Below, piece after piece: positions 8,977 through 18,012 of a DNA stretch of 41,352 nucleotides. Both the position numbers and the translations under genes were made by a program. The notes beneath the pieces were generated by a model. The model did not search any database. It saw only the letters and a list, made by a program, of their open reading frames with translations, and had not been told where the DNA came from. The stretch is from an uncultured beta proteobacterium (GTDB lineage: Bacteria > Pseudomonadota > Gammaproteobacteria > Burkholderiales > Burkholderiaceae_B), in NCBI GenBank assembly GCA_903821335.1, contig CAIJKV010000148.1, positions 1 to 41,352 on the forward strand, given 5' to 3'. Position 1 is the stretch's first letter. Every line of letters starts with the position of its first letter.

Positions 8977-9741
8977 TTAGAATCTGTAACCAACTTTCAG
9001 GGTGATATCAAACGGATTGATGTTCAGTTTTCCGGTCGTGGTGTAGGTCCCGCCAGCGTAGGGGCCCAGGTTAGGTACGTTGCTGGTGAAGGACGCGGTG
9101 CTCGTGAGTGGCACCCAGCTGACGCCCGCATTGAGCGACCAGTGGTCGTTGAAGTTGTAGATCACGCCACCGTTCAGAACCGGGTTCCACGAACTCGACA
9201 GAGATGCCCCGCCATTGGCCAGTGCGTTCACGTTCGGATAGTCTGTATTGGCCGTGACGCTATTGAAATAGGTGTAGTTCACACCGACACCCAGATAGGG
9301 TCTCCAGGTATCACCGGGCTCGTTAAACACGTACTTTGCAACAATTGAGGGGAACGCAGCCCGCGCGTTTGCCGCATTCGAATATGAACCGAGTGAATCG
9401 GTCGTGGTGACTTTCATCAACGTGGGTGCGCCGAGCGTCAGTTCAGCACCAATATGGTCGGTGAACATGTAGAAGGCCGTCACGACGAACGCCGCGGAGT
9501 TGTCCACCGAGCCGTTCACCGTTGCGACCTGTTTGTTGTAACCAGACAGGTTGGCCGCCTGCCATGGGTTCGAGCTTGGCCCGTCTGTGCTCAGACCGGT
9601 CACGTTAGAACTGTTGGGCATGATGAAGGCACCACCGACATAGATCGTGGTGTCGCCGGCCTTTTGCGCCATGCTCACTTGCGAAGCAGACAAGGCCAGG
9701 CCCGCGATCGCGGCAAGCAAAACATTCTTCTTCAAACTCAT
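8977..9741 (-). CDS. ompW: OmpW-family outer-membrane protein
   Basis: The product is 254 residues: a signal peptide (MSLKKNVLLAAIAGLALSAS ... SMAQ) followed by alternating beta-strand sequence ending in VGYRF, the C-terminal aromatic residue expected for outer-membrane insertion. OmpW proteins are small 8-stranded barrels with a lateral route for hydrophobic molecules, and the AlkL branch helps alkane and ester uptake. I chose ATG 9741 because GGAGAAGACA precedes it directly; the frame stays open 26 codons further upstream into the promoter. The 22-bp operator shared with fadD/tetR lies about 83 bp upstream, implying co-regulation with beta-oxidation and a role in fatty-acid or hydrocarbon entry. 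That role is inference. The gene has its own terminator and converges on fadA. Confidence 0.88.
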   Translation of the reverse strand: MSLKKNVLLAAIAGLALSASQVSMAQKAGDTTIYVGGAFIMPNSSNVTGLSTDGPSSNPWQAANLSGYNKQVATVNGSVDNSAAFVVTAFYMFTDHIGAELTLGAPTLMKVTTTDSLGSYSNAANARAAFPSIVAKYVFNEPGDTWRPYLGVGVNYTYFNSVTANTDYPNVNALANGGASLSSSWNPVLNGGVIYNFNDHWSLNAGVSWVPLTSTASFTSNVPNLGPYAGGTYTTTGKLNINPFDITLKVGYRF

Positions 9742-9820
9742 TTGTCTTCTCCGTAGTTTTTCAAATTTATCTGTGCAGCTTAGGCTACACAGAATTTTAT
9801 TGATATCAGATTCTGTCATA

Positions 9821-9842
9821 AATACGAACGTTCGTGCTAATA
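9821..9842. promoter_or_regulatory. Candidate TetR-family operator, copy 2 (ompW promoter)
   Basis: This 22-bp element is identical to 2477-2498, with the 12-bp palindrome ACGAACGTTCGT at 9824-9835. It lies about 83 bp upstream of the chosen ompW start. Exact identity over 22 bp, including non-palindromic flanks, at a distance of 7.3 kb is strong evidence for one regulator acting at both promoters. Confidence 0.75.
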
Positions 9843-9925
9843 AATAGGTAGAAGCAGGGGAATCCCTGATGTGCTAAACGCAACAGTTGATCTGAAAGGG
9901 TGGTCTCGGCGAGGCCCGCAACCTG

Positions 9926-11737
9926 TCAGTGAGTGAGTTTCCTGAGCGTGTACCCAGCAAAACTGCATTGCTCGGTTTGCGCGTCGCCCTGACAGCGCAA
10001 GGTGTCGCCACCATTTGCCAGCTGTCCGAGAAGCGTCGCCTCAGTGTCGGAAACAGGCTGTAAGGGCACGCGGGTAGCCGCACTGACGCGACCATTGATC
10101 GCGAGATCGACAAGTAGAAAACCGTGGTCCTCAATCAAGGCCATGCGGTCGACGACCGTACGGTCCTCATCGGTCTGGACCACTTCGTAACTGCCCAGGC
10201 GCTGGAGCCAGCGGGTGACATGGGTGGGCGGCTGTATACGTTCACCGATCAGCATTTCCTGTTGTCCCATCACCGCGATCAACACCTCGCGATTGGAGAC
10301 GGAGCGTCGCGTAAAACCGATGTCTCCCAACGAACGAAGATCGACAGGCAGCAGGCCGAGCAGAGAATATTCAATGCCCAGCAGACCGTCGCTGCGTGGG
10401 ACGAGGTCAAACGCCTGACCCAATGCGTCGGCTTTGAGTTTGTCATGATCAAGACGCAACCGGACATGCCCGGCAATAGTCGTATAGTCGCCGACAAATG
10501 GGCGCAGTTGCTCAACCGACCCGGTCGGGTTGGCGGGCAGAACCTTTTGGCGCGCAGGCTGTGTGATGCCGGTCTTGGCTTGCAGTGCAATGGCCAGGGC
10601 TTGCGTGGCCAGACGATCAACGACCTGGCCGGCACTGCTGGAGTTTGCCAGCACGACGACACCTAGCTTATGTTCAGGCAGCGCATAGATCTCAGAGCGA
10701 AAAAACAAGGTCGAACCAGCATGGTGCGCGACCGGTCCGGCATTTTCGATGGTCGACGCACCAAGTGTGCTGAGCATCCAACCCAGGCCGCTGCGGAAAT
10801 TCAGATCGAGTGGTACGTCAACATTTTGTGCAGAGAGCATTTGCGCAACCGACTGAGGCTTGAGCACCTGTTGCTCGCCGACCTTGCCACTGGCGAACAC
10901 CATGGACAGGAAACGGCCAAGATCCAGCACACTGGCGTTGAGTCCGACCGCCGGGACATCACGCAGGGGCCACTCGTCAGCCGGCTTGCCGCGCCGGTAC
11001 GCCTTGGACATCAGGCTTGATGATGTCGGGCCCGCTTCAAAGGTCGCCGTGCGCATCCCGAGGGGCTCAAGAACGGAGTGCTGCATGTAATCTTTAAACG
11101 GCACGCCGCTGATATTCTGTATGGTGTAGCCAAGCAAGGTGAAGCCGAGATTCGAATAGGAAAAAACAAGATTCGGCGGATAGTCGACATCGCTGTGCTT
11201 GACCTGTTCGACGAACTGAGTGGCTGAAACAGGCCTGGCGCTAAACATTCCCTTGGACAAGTCCCGAGGCAGGCCCGAGTGATGGGTCAGCAGATTTCTG
11301 ACTGTGATCGGCGCCGTATTCTGAAACCGGGACTGAACAGAAAAGTCTGGCAGATATTTCTGAAGCGGCAGATCAAGGTCGAGTTTCTTCTGCTCGACGA
11401 GTTGCATGGCGGCGGTCGCGGTGAGTAGTTTGGAAATCGAGCCCACCCGATAGATTGTCTCGGCGCTTGCCGCCTGAGCCTGTTCCTTGTCAGCATAGCC
11501 AAAGCCCTCGGCCCAGACGACACGCTGATCGTCGACCAGGGCGATGCTCAGCCCGGTGATGGAGTTCTTGGCCATTTCATGGCGGATCAACTGGCTCAGG
11601 TAGGGCTTGGCGTCGTCTACGCCTTTAAGCGCGGCGCCCTGTGGCCGAGTGGGCGCATTGCTACAACCCGCAAGCAACAGCCCCAGAAAAAGTGCCAGCA
11701 AAAGGGACAGAGGTGGCAGACGCCTCGACACCCGCAT
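9926..11737 (-). CDS. Beta-lactamase-fold serine hydrolase, lipoprotein
   Basis: The 603-residue protein begins with a lipoprotein signal ending LLLAGC (lipidated Cys25). The serine beta-lactamase / penicillin-binding-protein fold is shown by SISK (Ser100-Lys103) in YRVGSISKLLTA, the YSN triad (Tyr194-Asn196) and HAG (His339-Gly341) in place of KTG, as in class C-like esterases and peptidases. Residues after about 400 form an extra C-terminal region of unknown role. The family includes D-amino-acid peptidases, esterases and beta-lactamases; substrate cannot be predicted, and a resistance function should not be assumed. It is the third gene of a minus-strand operon, 12 bp after the Slam-like translocon, so it may itself be displayed on the surface. 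That idea is inference. Confidence 0.85.
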   Translation of the reverse strand: MRVSRRLPPLSLLLALFLGLLLAGCSNAPTRPQGAALKGVDDAKPYLSQLIRHEMAKNSITGLSIALVDDQRVVWAEGFGYADKEQAQAASAETIYRVGSISKLLTATAAMQLVEQKKLDLDLPLQKYLPDFSVQSRFQNTAPITVRNLLTHHSGLPRDLSKGMFSARPVSATQFVEQVKHSDVDYPPNLVFSYSNLGFTLLGYTIQNISGVPFKDYMQHSVLEPLGMRTATFEAGPTSSSLMSKAYRRGKPADEWPLRDVPAVGLNASVLDLGRFLSMVFASGKVGEQQVLKPQSVAQMLSAQNVDVPLDLNFRSGLGWMLSTLGASTIENAGPVAHHAGSTLFFRSEIYALPEHKLGVVVLANSSSAGQVVDRLATQALAIALQAKTGITQPARQKVLPANPTGSVEQLRPFVGDYTTIAGHVRLRLDHDKLKADALGQAFDLVPRSDGLLGIEYSLLGLLPVDLRSLGDIGFTRRSVSNREVLIAVMGQQEMLIGERIQPPTHVTRWLQRLGSYEVVQTDEDRTVVDRMALIEDHGFLLVDLAINGRVSAATRVPLQPVSDTEATLLGQLANGGDTLRCQGDAQTEQCSFAGYTLRKLTH

Positions 11738-11749
11738 CAGCGGCTCTCT

Positions 11750-13138
11750 CTAGTAGACATTCTTGAAAAATATCCCCCACACGCCCTTGCTATAGCTGTA
11801 GAACGGCAGGTTTGAGTTGTTGCTTTGGTAAACGTACCCAATTTCCGGACGCAAGCCGAAAATATACAGATCCCTCTTGGTGAGCGTCGCCGTGAAAATT
11901 CGTCCGGCGTCTGAGCGCTGCTCACCCCATACCGGGTCGATGTCCCAGTAATTGCGCCTGAGCACCGTTCCCCGCAGGTTGAGTTGTAAGTTTGTCTTGT
12001 CTTCCGCCACTTGCATGCCGATTGCGGCGTACATGCCATACGAGCTATACGCCTGGATCGCAGCCGTGGTGCGGTCGCCGCCTGCCTCGACGTTGACCGA
12101 CAGGTTCCGCATGACACTGTAGTTGTAGGCCAATATGCCTTGGGTCTGGGTGCCGTTCAGGTACGCATAGTCCTGGAAGTTGAGTATGGCCTCCTTGGCA
12201 AATACGCTGAAGTAGTTCTGGTTGGGCTGATTAAAGACCATACGCGTCGAAATATAGGGCGAATCGTACAGAATCGTATTGTTGTAGAACATGAATTCGT
12301 TGCCGACCCGGACATCTTTGTAGTTGAAGTCCTGCCAGCGCTTGATAATACTGGTGTCAAAGGTCTGACGATTAAACATGGTCGTGGAGGGGTACGTGAG
12401 CGTCGATACGCTGGCCGAGGCAAAGAGGCCGGACTGGGGCTGTATCTCACGTTCCGCTTCAATTGTGACGTTCACTCCGGCTTGCGTATCTGTCGGCAAC
12501 GCGGGCTGGTAGTTTAGAATTTGTCCGAAAATGTTGAAGGTTCTGACGGACGTGATCTGAGCTGGATTGGTGTCCTGATAGAGACCAATGTAAATCTTGA
12601 AGGTGTCGCGCTTCTGGATTTCACTCAGGTACCACTCAACCTTATCGCGTACGGTAATAGGAATGGGTTGTTGCAGGACTTCAATAAACTGCGCCTTGGC
12701 GTCGACCAGACGCCCGGCGATGTAGAGGCTACGGGCCAGTTCAAGCTGAACCCGCACGGCCTTGGTGTCGTCGTATAGCTTCTGGAATATTTCAATGGCC
12801 TGATTGATGTCGCGATCCATCATGACTACGCCGCGCTCAAAACGCGCTTGATAGGTCAGGGGGGTATCGGGCGACTCAATGGTCACGAACCTCACGGCAC
12901 CTGGAACGAGCGGCACCAACGGCGCAGGTGGCGCCGGTGGTTTTTTGGGCGGTTGTGGCGTGAACGGCGCCCAGGGCACCTGGGGTGCCAGCGGTTTCAG
13001 GGGCGACAGCGTTGCGGGCGACGAAGGTTCCGCCTGTTGAGGCTGTTCCGGTGATTCCGTTTGGGCGAGTGCAGCCTCAAAATGAAAAATGGCTGCTAAA
13101 ACAAGCAGCCATCTGGCTAGCGCAACAAAAATAATCAA
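11750..13138 (-). CDS. Slam-like outer-membrane translocon for surface lipoproteins (DUF560-type)
   Basis: The 462-residue protein has a signal peptide (to about residue 25), a Pro-rich linker (27-75), a helical TPR-like part (about 80-170, with AIEIFQKLYDDTKAVRVQLE and ARSLYIAGRLVDAKAQFIEV), and a C-terminal region of alternating amphipathic strands from about 175 that ends in Tyr. This is the architecture of Slam proteins, which move lipoproteins such as TbpB across the outer membrane; barrel motifs such as YRNYWD-like RRNYWDIDPVWGEQRSDAGR also fit. The gene follows a TbpB-like lipoprotein gene, the usual Slam partner. The start is a TTG whose last two bases lie in the preceding TGA (TTGA overlap, 13135-13138); no in-frame ATG precedes the signal peptide's hydrophobic core, so translational coupling is likely. 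Confidence 0.8.
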   Translation of the reverse strand: MIIFVALARWLLVLAAIFHFEAALAQTESPEQPQQAEPSSPATLSPLKPLAPQVPWAPFTPQPPKKPPAPPAPLVPLVPGAVRFVTIESPDTPLTYQARFERGVVMMDRDINQAIEIFQKLYDDTKAVRVQLELARSLYIAGRLVDAKAQFIEVLQQPIPITVRDKVEWYLSEIQKRDTFKIYIGLYQDTNPAQITSVRTFNIFGQILNYQPALPTDTQAGVNVTIEAEREIQPQSGLFASASVSTLTYPSTTMFNRQTFDTSIIKRWQDFNYKDVRVGNEFMFYNNTILYDSPYISTRMVFNQPNQNYFSVFAKEAILNFQDYAYLNGTQTQGILAYNYSVMRNLSVNVEAGGDRTTAAIQAYSSYGMYAAIGMQVAEDKTNLQLNLRGTVLRRNYWDIDPVWGEQRSDAGRIFTATLTKRDLYIFGLRPEIGYVYQSNNSNLPFYSYSKGVWGIFFKNVY

Positions 13139-14082
13139 TGCGCTTTACCACCGTATGCACCCACCAGGCTTTGAACGCCACCGCCGGAGACCGTAAACGT
13201 ACCACCGATTTCCTGGGCGGCCGGGCCGTAGAACTGACCCGTGCTCTGACCCGTCATGCCGCCTGCAGTTTGCACCACACCTGCGAACTGGGTGCCGCTG
13301 ATTGCAAGTGTGCCACTCATGTCAAGTGACGAGTTTGGCGACACCGCTGTAATGTTCTTGGCGAGAGAAGAATTGCCCACCATCGTACCGGACGTACCAA
13401 AGGCAACCGTCAGCGCGCCAAAGTCGACGTTTGCGTACATATTGGACGTGGTCATTGCGGAGACCCCTGCGGCGTTGGTGTAGACGCCGGCAGCGTTGCC
13501 CGAGAAGTTCGCCGTGCCCGCAAGTGGTACTGCCGAGGACGGGTTGCCATAGGAAATTGCGCCGACCGTGCCGCCAACGCCCTGGCCGGTCATCCAGACC
13601 CCAAAGCCCTGATAGTCCCAGCCGTTTGCTGGTGAATTCGTGACCAGTGCTGAGTTCCTGTTGTTTGCGGAGGTGGCGCCAATGTAAGCACCCGGAGAGC
13701 CGGCAACGTTCACCGCTGCAATCGTGTCGCCTGCGGTCTTGTCGATCGTAAAGGTGTAGCCTGAGGCAGTCTGCAATGTCAGGATGGTCAGGTTTAAGCC
13801 GTTGTCATAGGCACCGACAAAACTTGCACCGCCGGTACCCTGGATGCCACCACCAATGTTCTGAACGCTACCATCGCCCCCTGCTGCATAGGTTTTATGC
13901 GCAGAAATACCGGTTGCCTGAACGGTTGTGCCTGGTGCGATCTGGCTCCATTGACCGAATGCCGTGGACGAGGGCAGAGCCGCTGCACTCTGGGCCGTCG
14001 TCCCTTTGCAACCAGCAAGAACCAGCAACATTGCAATGGGGGCGAAGGCCGAAATCCGCAACAATTTTTCAGATTTGTTCAT
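13135..14082 (-). CDS. TbpB-like (beta-barrel domain) surface lipoprotein, probable Slam substrate
   Basis: The 315-residue product starts with a lipoprotein signal (MNKSEKLLRISAFAPIAML then LVLAGC). The C-terminus carries the signature of the TbpB beta-barrel/handle domain: GQFYGPAAQEIGGTFTV and then GAYGGK in the last 34 residues. The remainder is Gly/Ala/Ser/Thr-rich beta sequence. Proteins of this kind include TbpB, HpuA, factor H-binding protein relatives and hemophilin-like haem binders, all Slam-dependent. Its ligand is not predictable, and no TonB receptor gene is nearby. I chose the ATG at 14082; an ATG at 14097 adds five residues, and neither has a strong ribosome-binding site. Its stop overlaps the Slam start by 4 bp. 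Confidence is high for a lipoprotein and good for the TbpB-type domain. Confidence 0.8.
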   Translation of the reverse strand: MNKSEKLLRISAFAPIAMLLVLAGCKGTTAQSAAALPSSTAFGQWSQIAPGTTVQATGISAHKTYAAGGDGSVQNIGGGIQGTGGASFVGAYDNGLNLTILTLQTASGYTFTIDKTAGDTIAAVNVAGSPGAYIGATSANNRNSALVTNSPANGWDYQGFGVWMTGQGVGGTVGAISYGNPSSAVPLAGTANFSGNAAGVYTNAAGVSAMTTSNMYANVDFGALTVAFGTSGTMVGNSSLAKNITAVSPNSSLDMSGTLAISGTQFAGVVQTAGGMTGQSTGQFYGPAAQEIGGTFTVSGGGVQSLVGAYGGKAH

Positions 14083-14483
14083 TAATTTGACAACCATTCT
14101 ATGATTTTTGATTGACACCGAACCACCGGGCGGCAAGCCCGATCAGATCTGTGCGACTGCAAGTGTAGAGCCCAAGAGCCACTTATATTTGAGCTTTGAG
14201 GAGTATAGAATCAATTTTCATGTTACGCGGTGTTTCAATAATTGAATTCTGACTCGTCAGCCGGGACAAAGGGCTTTAGTTCAAGTGACCTAGGCACGGA
14301 TGGTCAGGCGTGAGCCCGGTACTGGCACGAACTTCCCGGGGAGGTCAGAACCGCTGCCACCACCCACAGGAATGTTGGTGCCGCACTGTTGGCACTGCGT
14401 ACGGCATCTGGGCGCATTGTAGCAAATGAGGCCGGTGGCGATCGGCAGTAAAGTGAGCTCCCGTCCTGCTTGAGGTAATGGCC
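14083..14483. other. Divergent intergenic region between surface lipoprotein and AI-2E transporter
   Basis: No gene can be assigned with confidence. The lipoprotein-proximal part is AT-rich and must hold that operon's promoter, but I see no convincing -35/-10 pair. On the minus strand, about 14290-14430 stays open and would encode a peptide with closely spaced cysteines (CRTQCQQCGTNIP, then GGGSGSDLPG) ending at a TAG at 14290. No start codon or ribosome-binding site fits that frame near the cysteines, so it is left unannotated. Confidence 0.4.
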
Positions 14484-15584
14484 ATGCGTTCTCCCAACTT
14501 TGCACCACGTCTTCAGCGACTATTGCCTGTGGTCCTGATTGTGGGACTGATTGCGCTGGCATACACCGTTCTGGAACCATTTCTGGTTTCAATTACCTGG
14601 GCCGGAATTCTTGCTTATATCACTTGGCCCGTGTTCATCAGGATGCGTGCGTGGTGTGGCGGACGGCAAAATTTGAGCGCATTGATTGCGGTCTTATTGA
14701 TGGGGACCACCATCGTGTTCCCCATGTTATGGCTCGTCTATCTCATTGAAGAGGAATTGGTTGTCGGATATGGAATACTTGTGGCGTACTTGGCGAAAGG
14801 CAATCCGAGCCTGCCGGGAATGATTTTGAATATTCCCTGGCTGGGTGACTTTTTGCAGAACTGGCTGACGGCGCACCTGGAGGACACGACAGGGCTCAAG
14901 TTGCATGTCGCGCAGTGGGTCGCTCAGGAGTCAAGCCAAATCGTTCTGCTGTTTGGCGGTATTGGTCGTACAGCCGCCAAATTGGCTTTTGCGCTGATCA
15001 CGCTATTCTTCTTTTATCGTGATGGCGAATATGTTTTTCACCAGGTGCGAGATGCCCTGCGAGCCTGCGTTGGAGAACGTGTCGATCTCTACCTGTGCGC
15101 AGCGGGCAATATGAGCAGGGCAATTGTGATCAGCGTCATCTTTGCCGCTCTTGTTCAAGGGCTGATCGCCGCGCTTGGCTATTGGCTCATTGATGTCAAT
15201 GCTCCAGGGCTGCTTGGGCTTGCGACGGGGTTGGCGTCGGTCGTTCCCGTTTTCGGGACGGTACTCATATGGGGGCCGATCTGCGCAGGGTTGCTGTTGG
15301 ACGGGCAATATCTTCAGGCGCTCGGTTTGATTGCCTGGGGCGTATTCCTGATTCATCCCGCTGATAATCTCATTCGACCGTTATTGATCAGCAACGTCAC
15401 GAGCACGCCGATTTTGCTAACCATGTTCGGCGTACTCGGAGGGCTGGCGGCCTTTGGGCTGGTTGGGCTATTTGTCGGCCCGGTGATCCTTGCGGTGGGG
15501 AGCGCCGTCTGGATCGAGTGGACAAAATCAATTGCTTCGACAAATGTCAGTGCAAACGAGTTGTCCGGCAAGATTGATGGATGA
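14484..15584 (+). CDS. AI-2E family transporter (YdiK/PerM-type membrane protein)
   Basis: This 366-residue inner-membrane protein has about eight hydrophobic segments: two at the N-terminus (LLPVVLIVGLIALAYTVLEP and the next), one near 60-80, an amphipathic middle, and a cluster of four to five in the second half ending in GLFVGPVILAVGSAVWIEW, a typical family ending. Members are called AI-2E transporters after E. coli TqsA, but many export other compounds or act as Na+/H+ antiporters, so the substrate is open. ATG 14484 is preferred because GAGG at 14472-14475 is 8 nt away; ATG 14478 would leave only 2 nt. The gene converges on modE with 23 bp between stops and shows no functional link to it. 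Confidence 0.85.
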   Translation: MRSPNFAPRLQRLLPVVLIVGLIALAYTVLEPFLVSITWAGILAYITWPVFIRMRAWCGGRQNLSALIAVLLMGTTIVFPMLWLVYLIEEELVVGYGILVAYLAKGNPSLPGMILNIPWLGDFLQNWLTAHLEDTTGLKLHVAQWVAQESSQIVLLFGGIGRTAAKLAFALITLFFFYRDGEYVFHQVRDALRACVGERVDLYLCAAGNMSRAIVISVIFAALVQGLIAALGYWLIDVNAPGLLGLATGLASVVPVFGTVLIWGPICAGLLLDGQYLQALGLIAWGVFLIHPADNLIRPLLISNVTSTPILLTMFGVLGGLAAFGLVGLFVGPVILAVGSAVWIEWTKSIASTNVSANELSGKIDG

Positions 15585-15607
15585 TGGGGTTCGAGCGTGA
15601 TCGGCAG

Positions 15608-16381
15608 TCATCCGGACACTGCGATGACGACCCCGGATTCTTCGATCTGTGCCATGGCGGGTGCGCGAGCCTTCAGGCCGTGTCCTGCCTGACCAAACCC
15701 GACCAACTGCAAACCGGAACTTAACTTTAGGCCGACTTCTCCGCTGGCGCGTGAGGACGCCGCCCGTGTTGTCACGCCTGTGAGCGTGTTGAAGCCTTCA
15801 CGCGGGGCAAGCTGCGCGGCGACCACGACTGCTGTGGCCTTGCATAAGGCCATCACCTGTTGTCCCGGGTGCAGGCCCAGAAGCTGCGCACTTTCCCTCG
15901 TAATTGTTGAATAGAGCAATGCCCCACCTTGAAGCTCCAGCTCGACGCGAAGCGACGGACTTTTCCGGCGCAACGACTTGACCCTGCACGGCAACTGATT
16001 GCGCATGCTGGTGCGAAGGCCGAGTGCGGTCAAGCCATCTACCGAGCCGCCGGAGTCGGGTGCCCGGTTCAAGTTGGCAATGACCTCGCTTCTTGCGGCA
16101 TTTAGTAAATCGGAGGCCTGCAATAGTCTTTGGCCCGTCGCGGTTAACTGCGCGCCGCCGCCACCCGCGCCACCAACAACCTTTTCAACGAGCAAGGTTC
16201 CGGCGAGGTTAGTCAGTATTTCGATGGCTTGCCAGGCAGCCTTGTAGCTCACGCCAGCGCAGCGAGCCGCTTCGGAGATTGACCCGACCTCGCCGATGCG
16301 CCTGAGAATGTCGATTCTCTTGTCGGTGGCGTTGCTGCCCAGTGCCTGTTCGTACCGTATGGTGTCTTTCTTCATCGTCAT
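15608..16381 (-). CDS. modE: Molybdate-responsive transcriptional regulator ModE
   Basis: The 257 residues are close to the length of E. coli ModE (262). The N-terminal winged helix contains RIGEVGSISEAARCAGVSYK and AAWQAIEILTNLAG; the C-terminal part has two Mop/TOBE-type molybdate-binding segments (SARNQL-like MRNQLPCRVKSLRRKSPSLR and the one near GVTTRAASSRASGEVGLKLS). ModE bound to molybdate represses modABC and adjusts molybdoenzyme genes. It is divergent from modA, and two ModE-type inverted repeats lie between them, so autoregulation and repression of modA are expected. Start is ATG 16381; an ATG two codons in (16375) is an alternative. Confidence 0.93.
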   Translation of the reverse strand: MTMKKDTIRYEQALGSNATDKRIDILRRIGEVGSISEAARCAGVSYKAAWQAIEILTNLAGTLLVEKVVGGAGGGGAQLTATGQRLLQASDLLNAARSEVIANLNRAPDSGGSVDGLTALGLRTSMRNQLPCRVKSLRRKSPSLRVELELQGGALLYSTITRESAQLLGLHPGQQVMALCKATAVVVAAQLAPREGFNTLTGVTTRAASSRASGEVGLKLSSGLQLVGFGQAGHGLKARAPAMAQIEESGVVIAVSG

Positions 16382-16410
16382 ATTGTCTCAGACTTAATTT
16401 CAGCTTTTGA

Positions 16411-16439
16411 ATGCGCAGTTCTTTATTAGAATAGCGCAT
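16411..16439. promoter_or_regulatory. ModE-type operator, site 1 (imperfect)
   Basis: ATGCGC and GCGCAT form perfect 6-bp outer arms. The right half TTTATTAGAATAGCG (16422-16436) is an exact direct repeat of the right half of site 2, 34 bp away, while the left arm CGCAGTT is degenerate. It lies 30 bp from the modE start, suggesting it controls modE. Confidence 0.55.
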
Positions 16440-16447
16440 GCTAAACT

Positions 16448-17225
<778 letters not shown>

Positions 17226-17322
17226 GTTCGGGACAAATGAAGCCCCGACGCGCGCACCATGTTGCCGGGCACCTCGATTTGCTTGCCACGAAGTCTGATG
17301 GCCGCATGGGACGATAGGGCTT

Positions 17323-18012
17323 ATGACGCTTCCAATCGACAAGCAGTCCATCGAAGCAGTTTGGCTCACGCTTGAACTCGCTGGCCTGACCACGATTGTG
17401 TTGTTGATGATCGCGACACCGCTTTCATGGTGGCTGTCACAGACGCGATCCAGGTGGCGTGCCCCGATCAGTGCTCTGGTTACGCTTCCTCTGGTGCTGC
17501 CGCCAACCGTTCTTGGTTTCTACTTGCTGGTGTTGATGGGCCCGAACGGACCACTCGGCCGTTTGACGCTTGCGATGGGCTGGGGGCTCTGGTCATTCAC
17601 CTTCACCGGGCTGCTGCTCGGCTCAGTGCTGTTTTCTCTTCCCTTTGCGGTCCAGCCGATTCAGCATGCCTTTGAGGCGATCGGCTCTCGGCCCATGGAG
17701 GTGGCCGCTACCCTGCGCGCCCGTCCGATCGACGCATTTTTTTGCGTCGCGCTTCCCTTGGCACGACCCGGGCTGATTACGGCAGCGATCCTGAGTTTTG
17801 CCCATACGGTTGGCGAATTTGGTGTCGTCCTGATGATAGGCGGCAATATTCCTGGCAAGACCCGGGTGGTCTCCACCGAAATCTACAGCCACGTTGAAGC
17901 CATGGAGTACGGTCAGGCGTACTGGCTTGCGGGTGGCATGGTGGTGTTTTCGTTTGCCGTACTACTCAGTCTTTCGCTGCTCAAGCGACGCAACGGAAGG
18001 GTCATGCCGTGA
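17323..18012 (+). CDS. modB: Molybdate ABC transporter, permease
   Basis: This inner-membrane channel subunit has 229 residues, matching E. coli ModB. There are about five hydrophobic segments, beginning with [20 protein letters not shown]. The ABC-permease EAA loop that docks with ModC is visible as [20 protein letters not shown], followed by [20 protein letters not shown] and [15 protein letters not shown], both typical of ModB. Start is ATG 17323 after a 97-bp gap from modA. Its stop overlaps the modC start by 4 bp (GTGA), consistent with coupled translation. Confidence 0.95.
   Translation: MTLPIDKQSIEAVWLTLELAGLTTIVLLMIATPLSWWLSQTRSRWRAPISALVTLPLVLPPTVLGFYLLVLMGPNGPLGRLTLAMGWGLWSFTFTGLLLGSVLFSLPFAVQPIQHAFEAIGSRPMEVAATLRARPIDAFFCVALPLARPGLITAAILSFAHTVGEFGVVLMIGGNIPGKTRVVSTEIYSHVEAMEYGQAYWLAGGMVVFSFAVLLSLSLLKRRNGRVMP

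Noticed and set aside
9926-11737. Acquired beta-lactam resistance gene
   Set aside because: The SxxK and YSN motifs match the fold, but the protein is far longer than class C enzymes, has HAG instead of KTG, and is a lipoprotein in a Slam operon; resistance is not supported.
14484-15584. Quorum-sensing function from the AI-2E family name
   Set aside because: The family name is historical and no luxS or lsr gene is in the window; autoinducer transport cannot be claimed.
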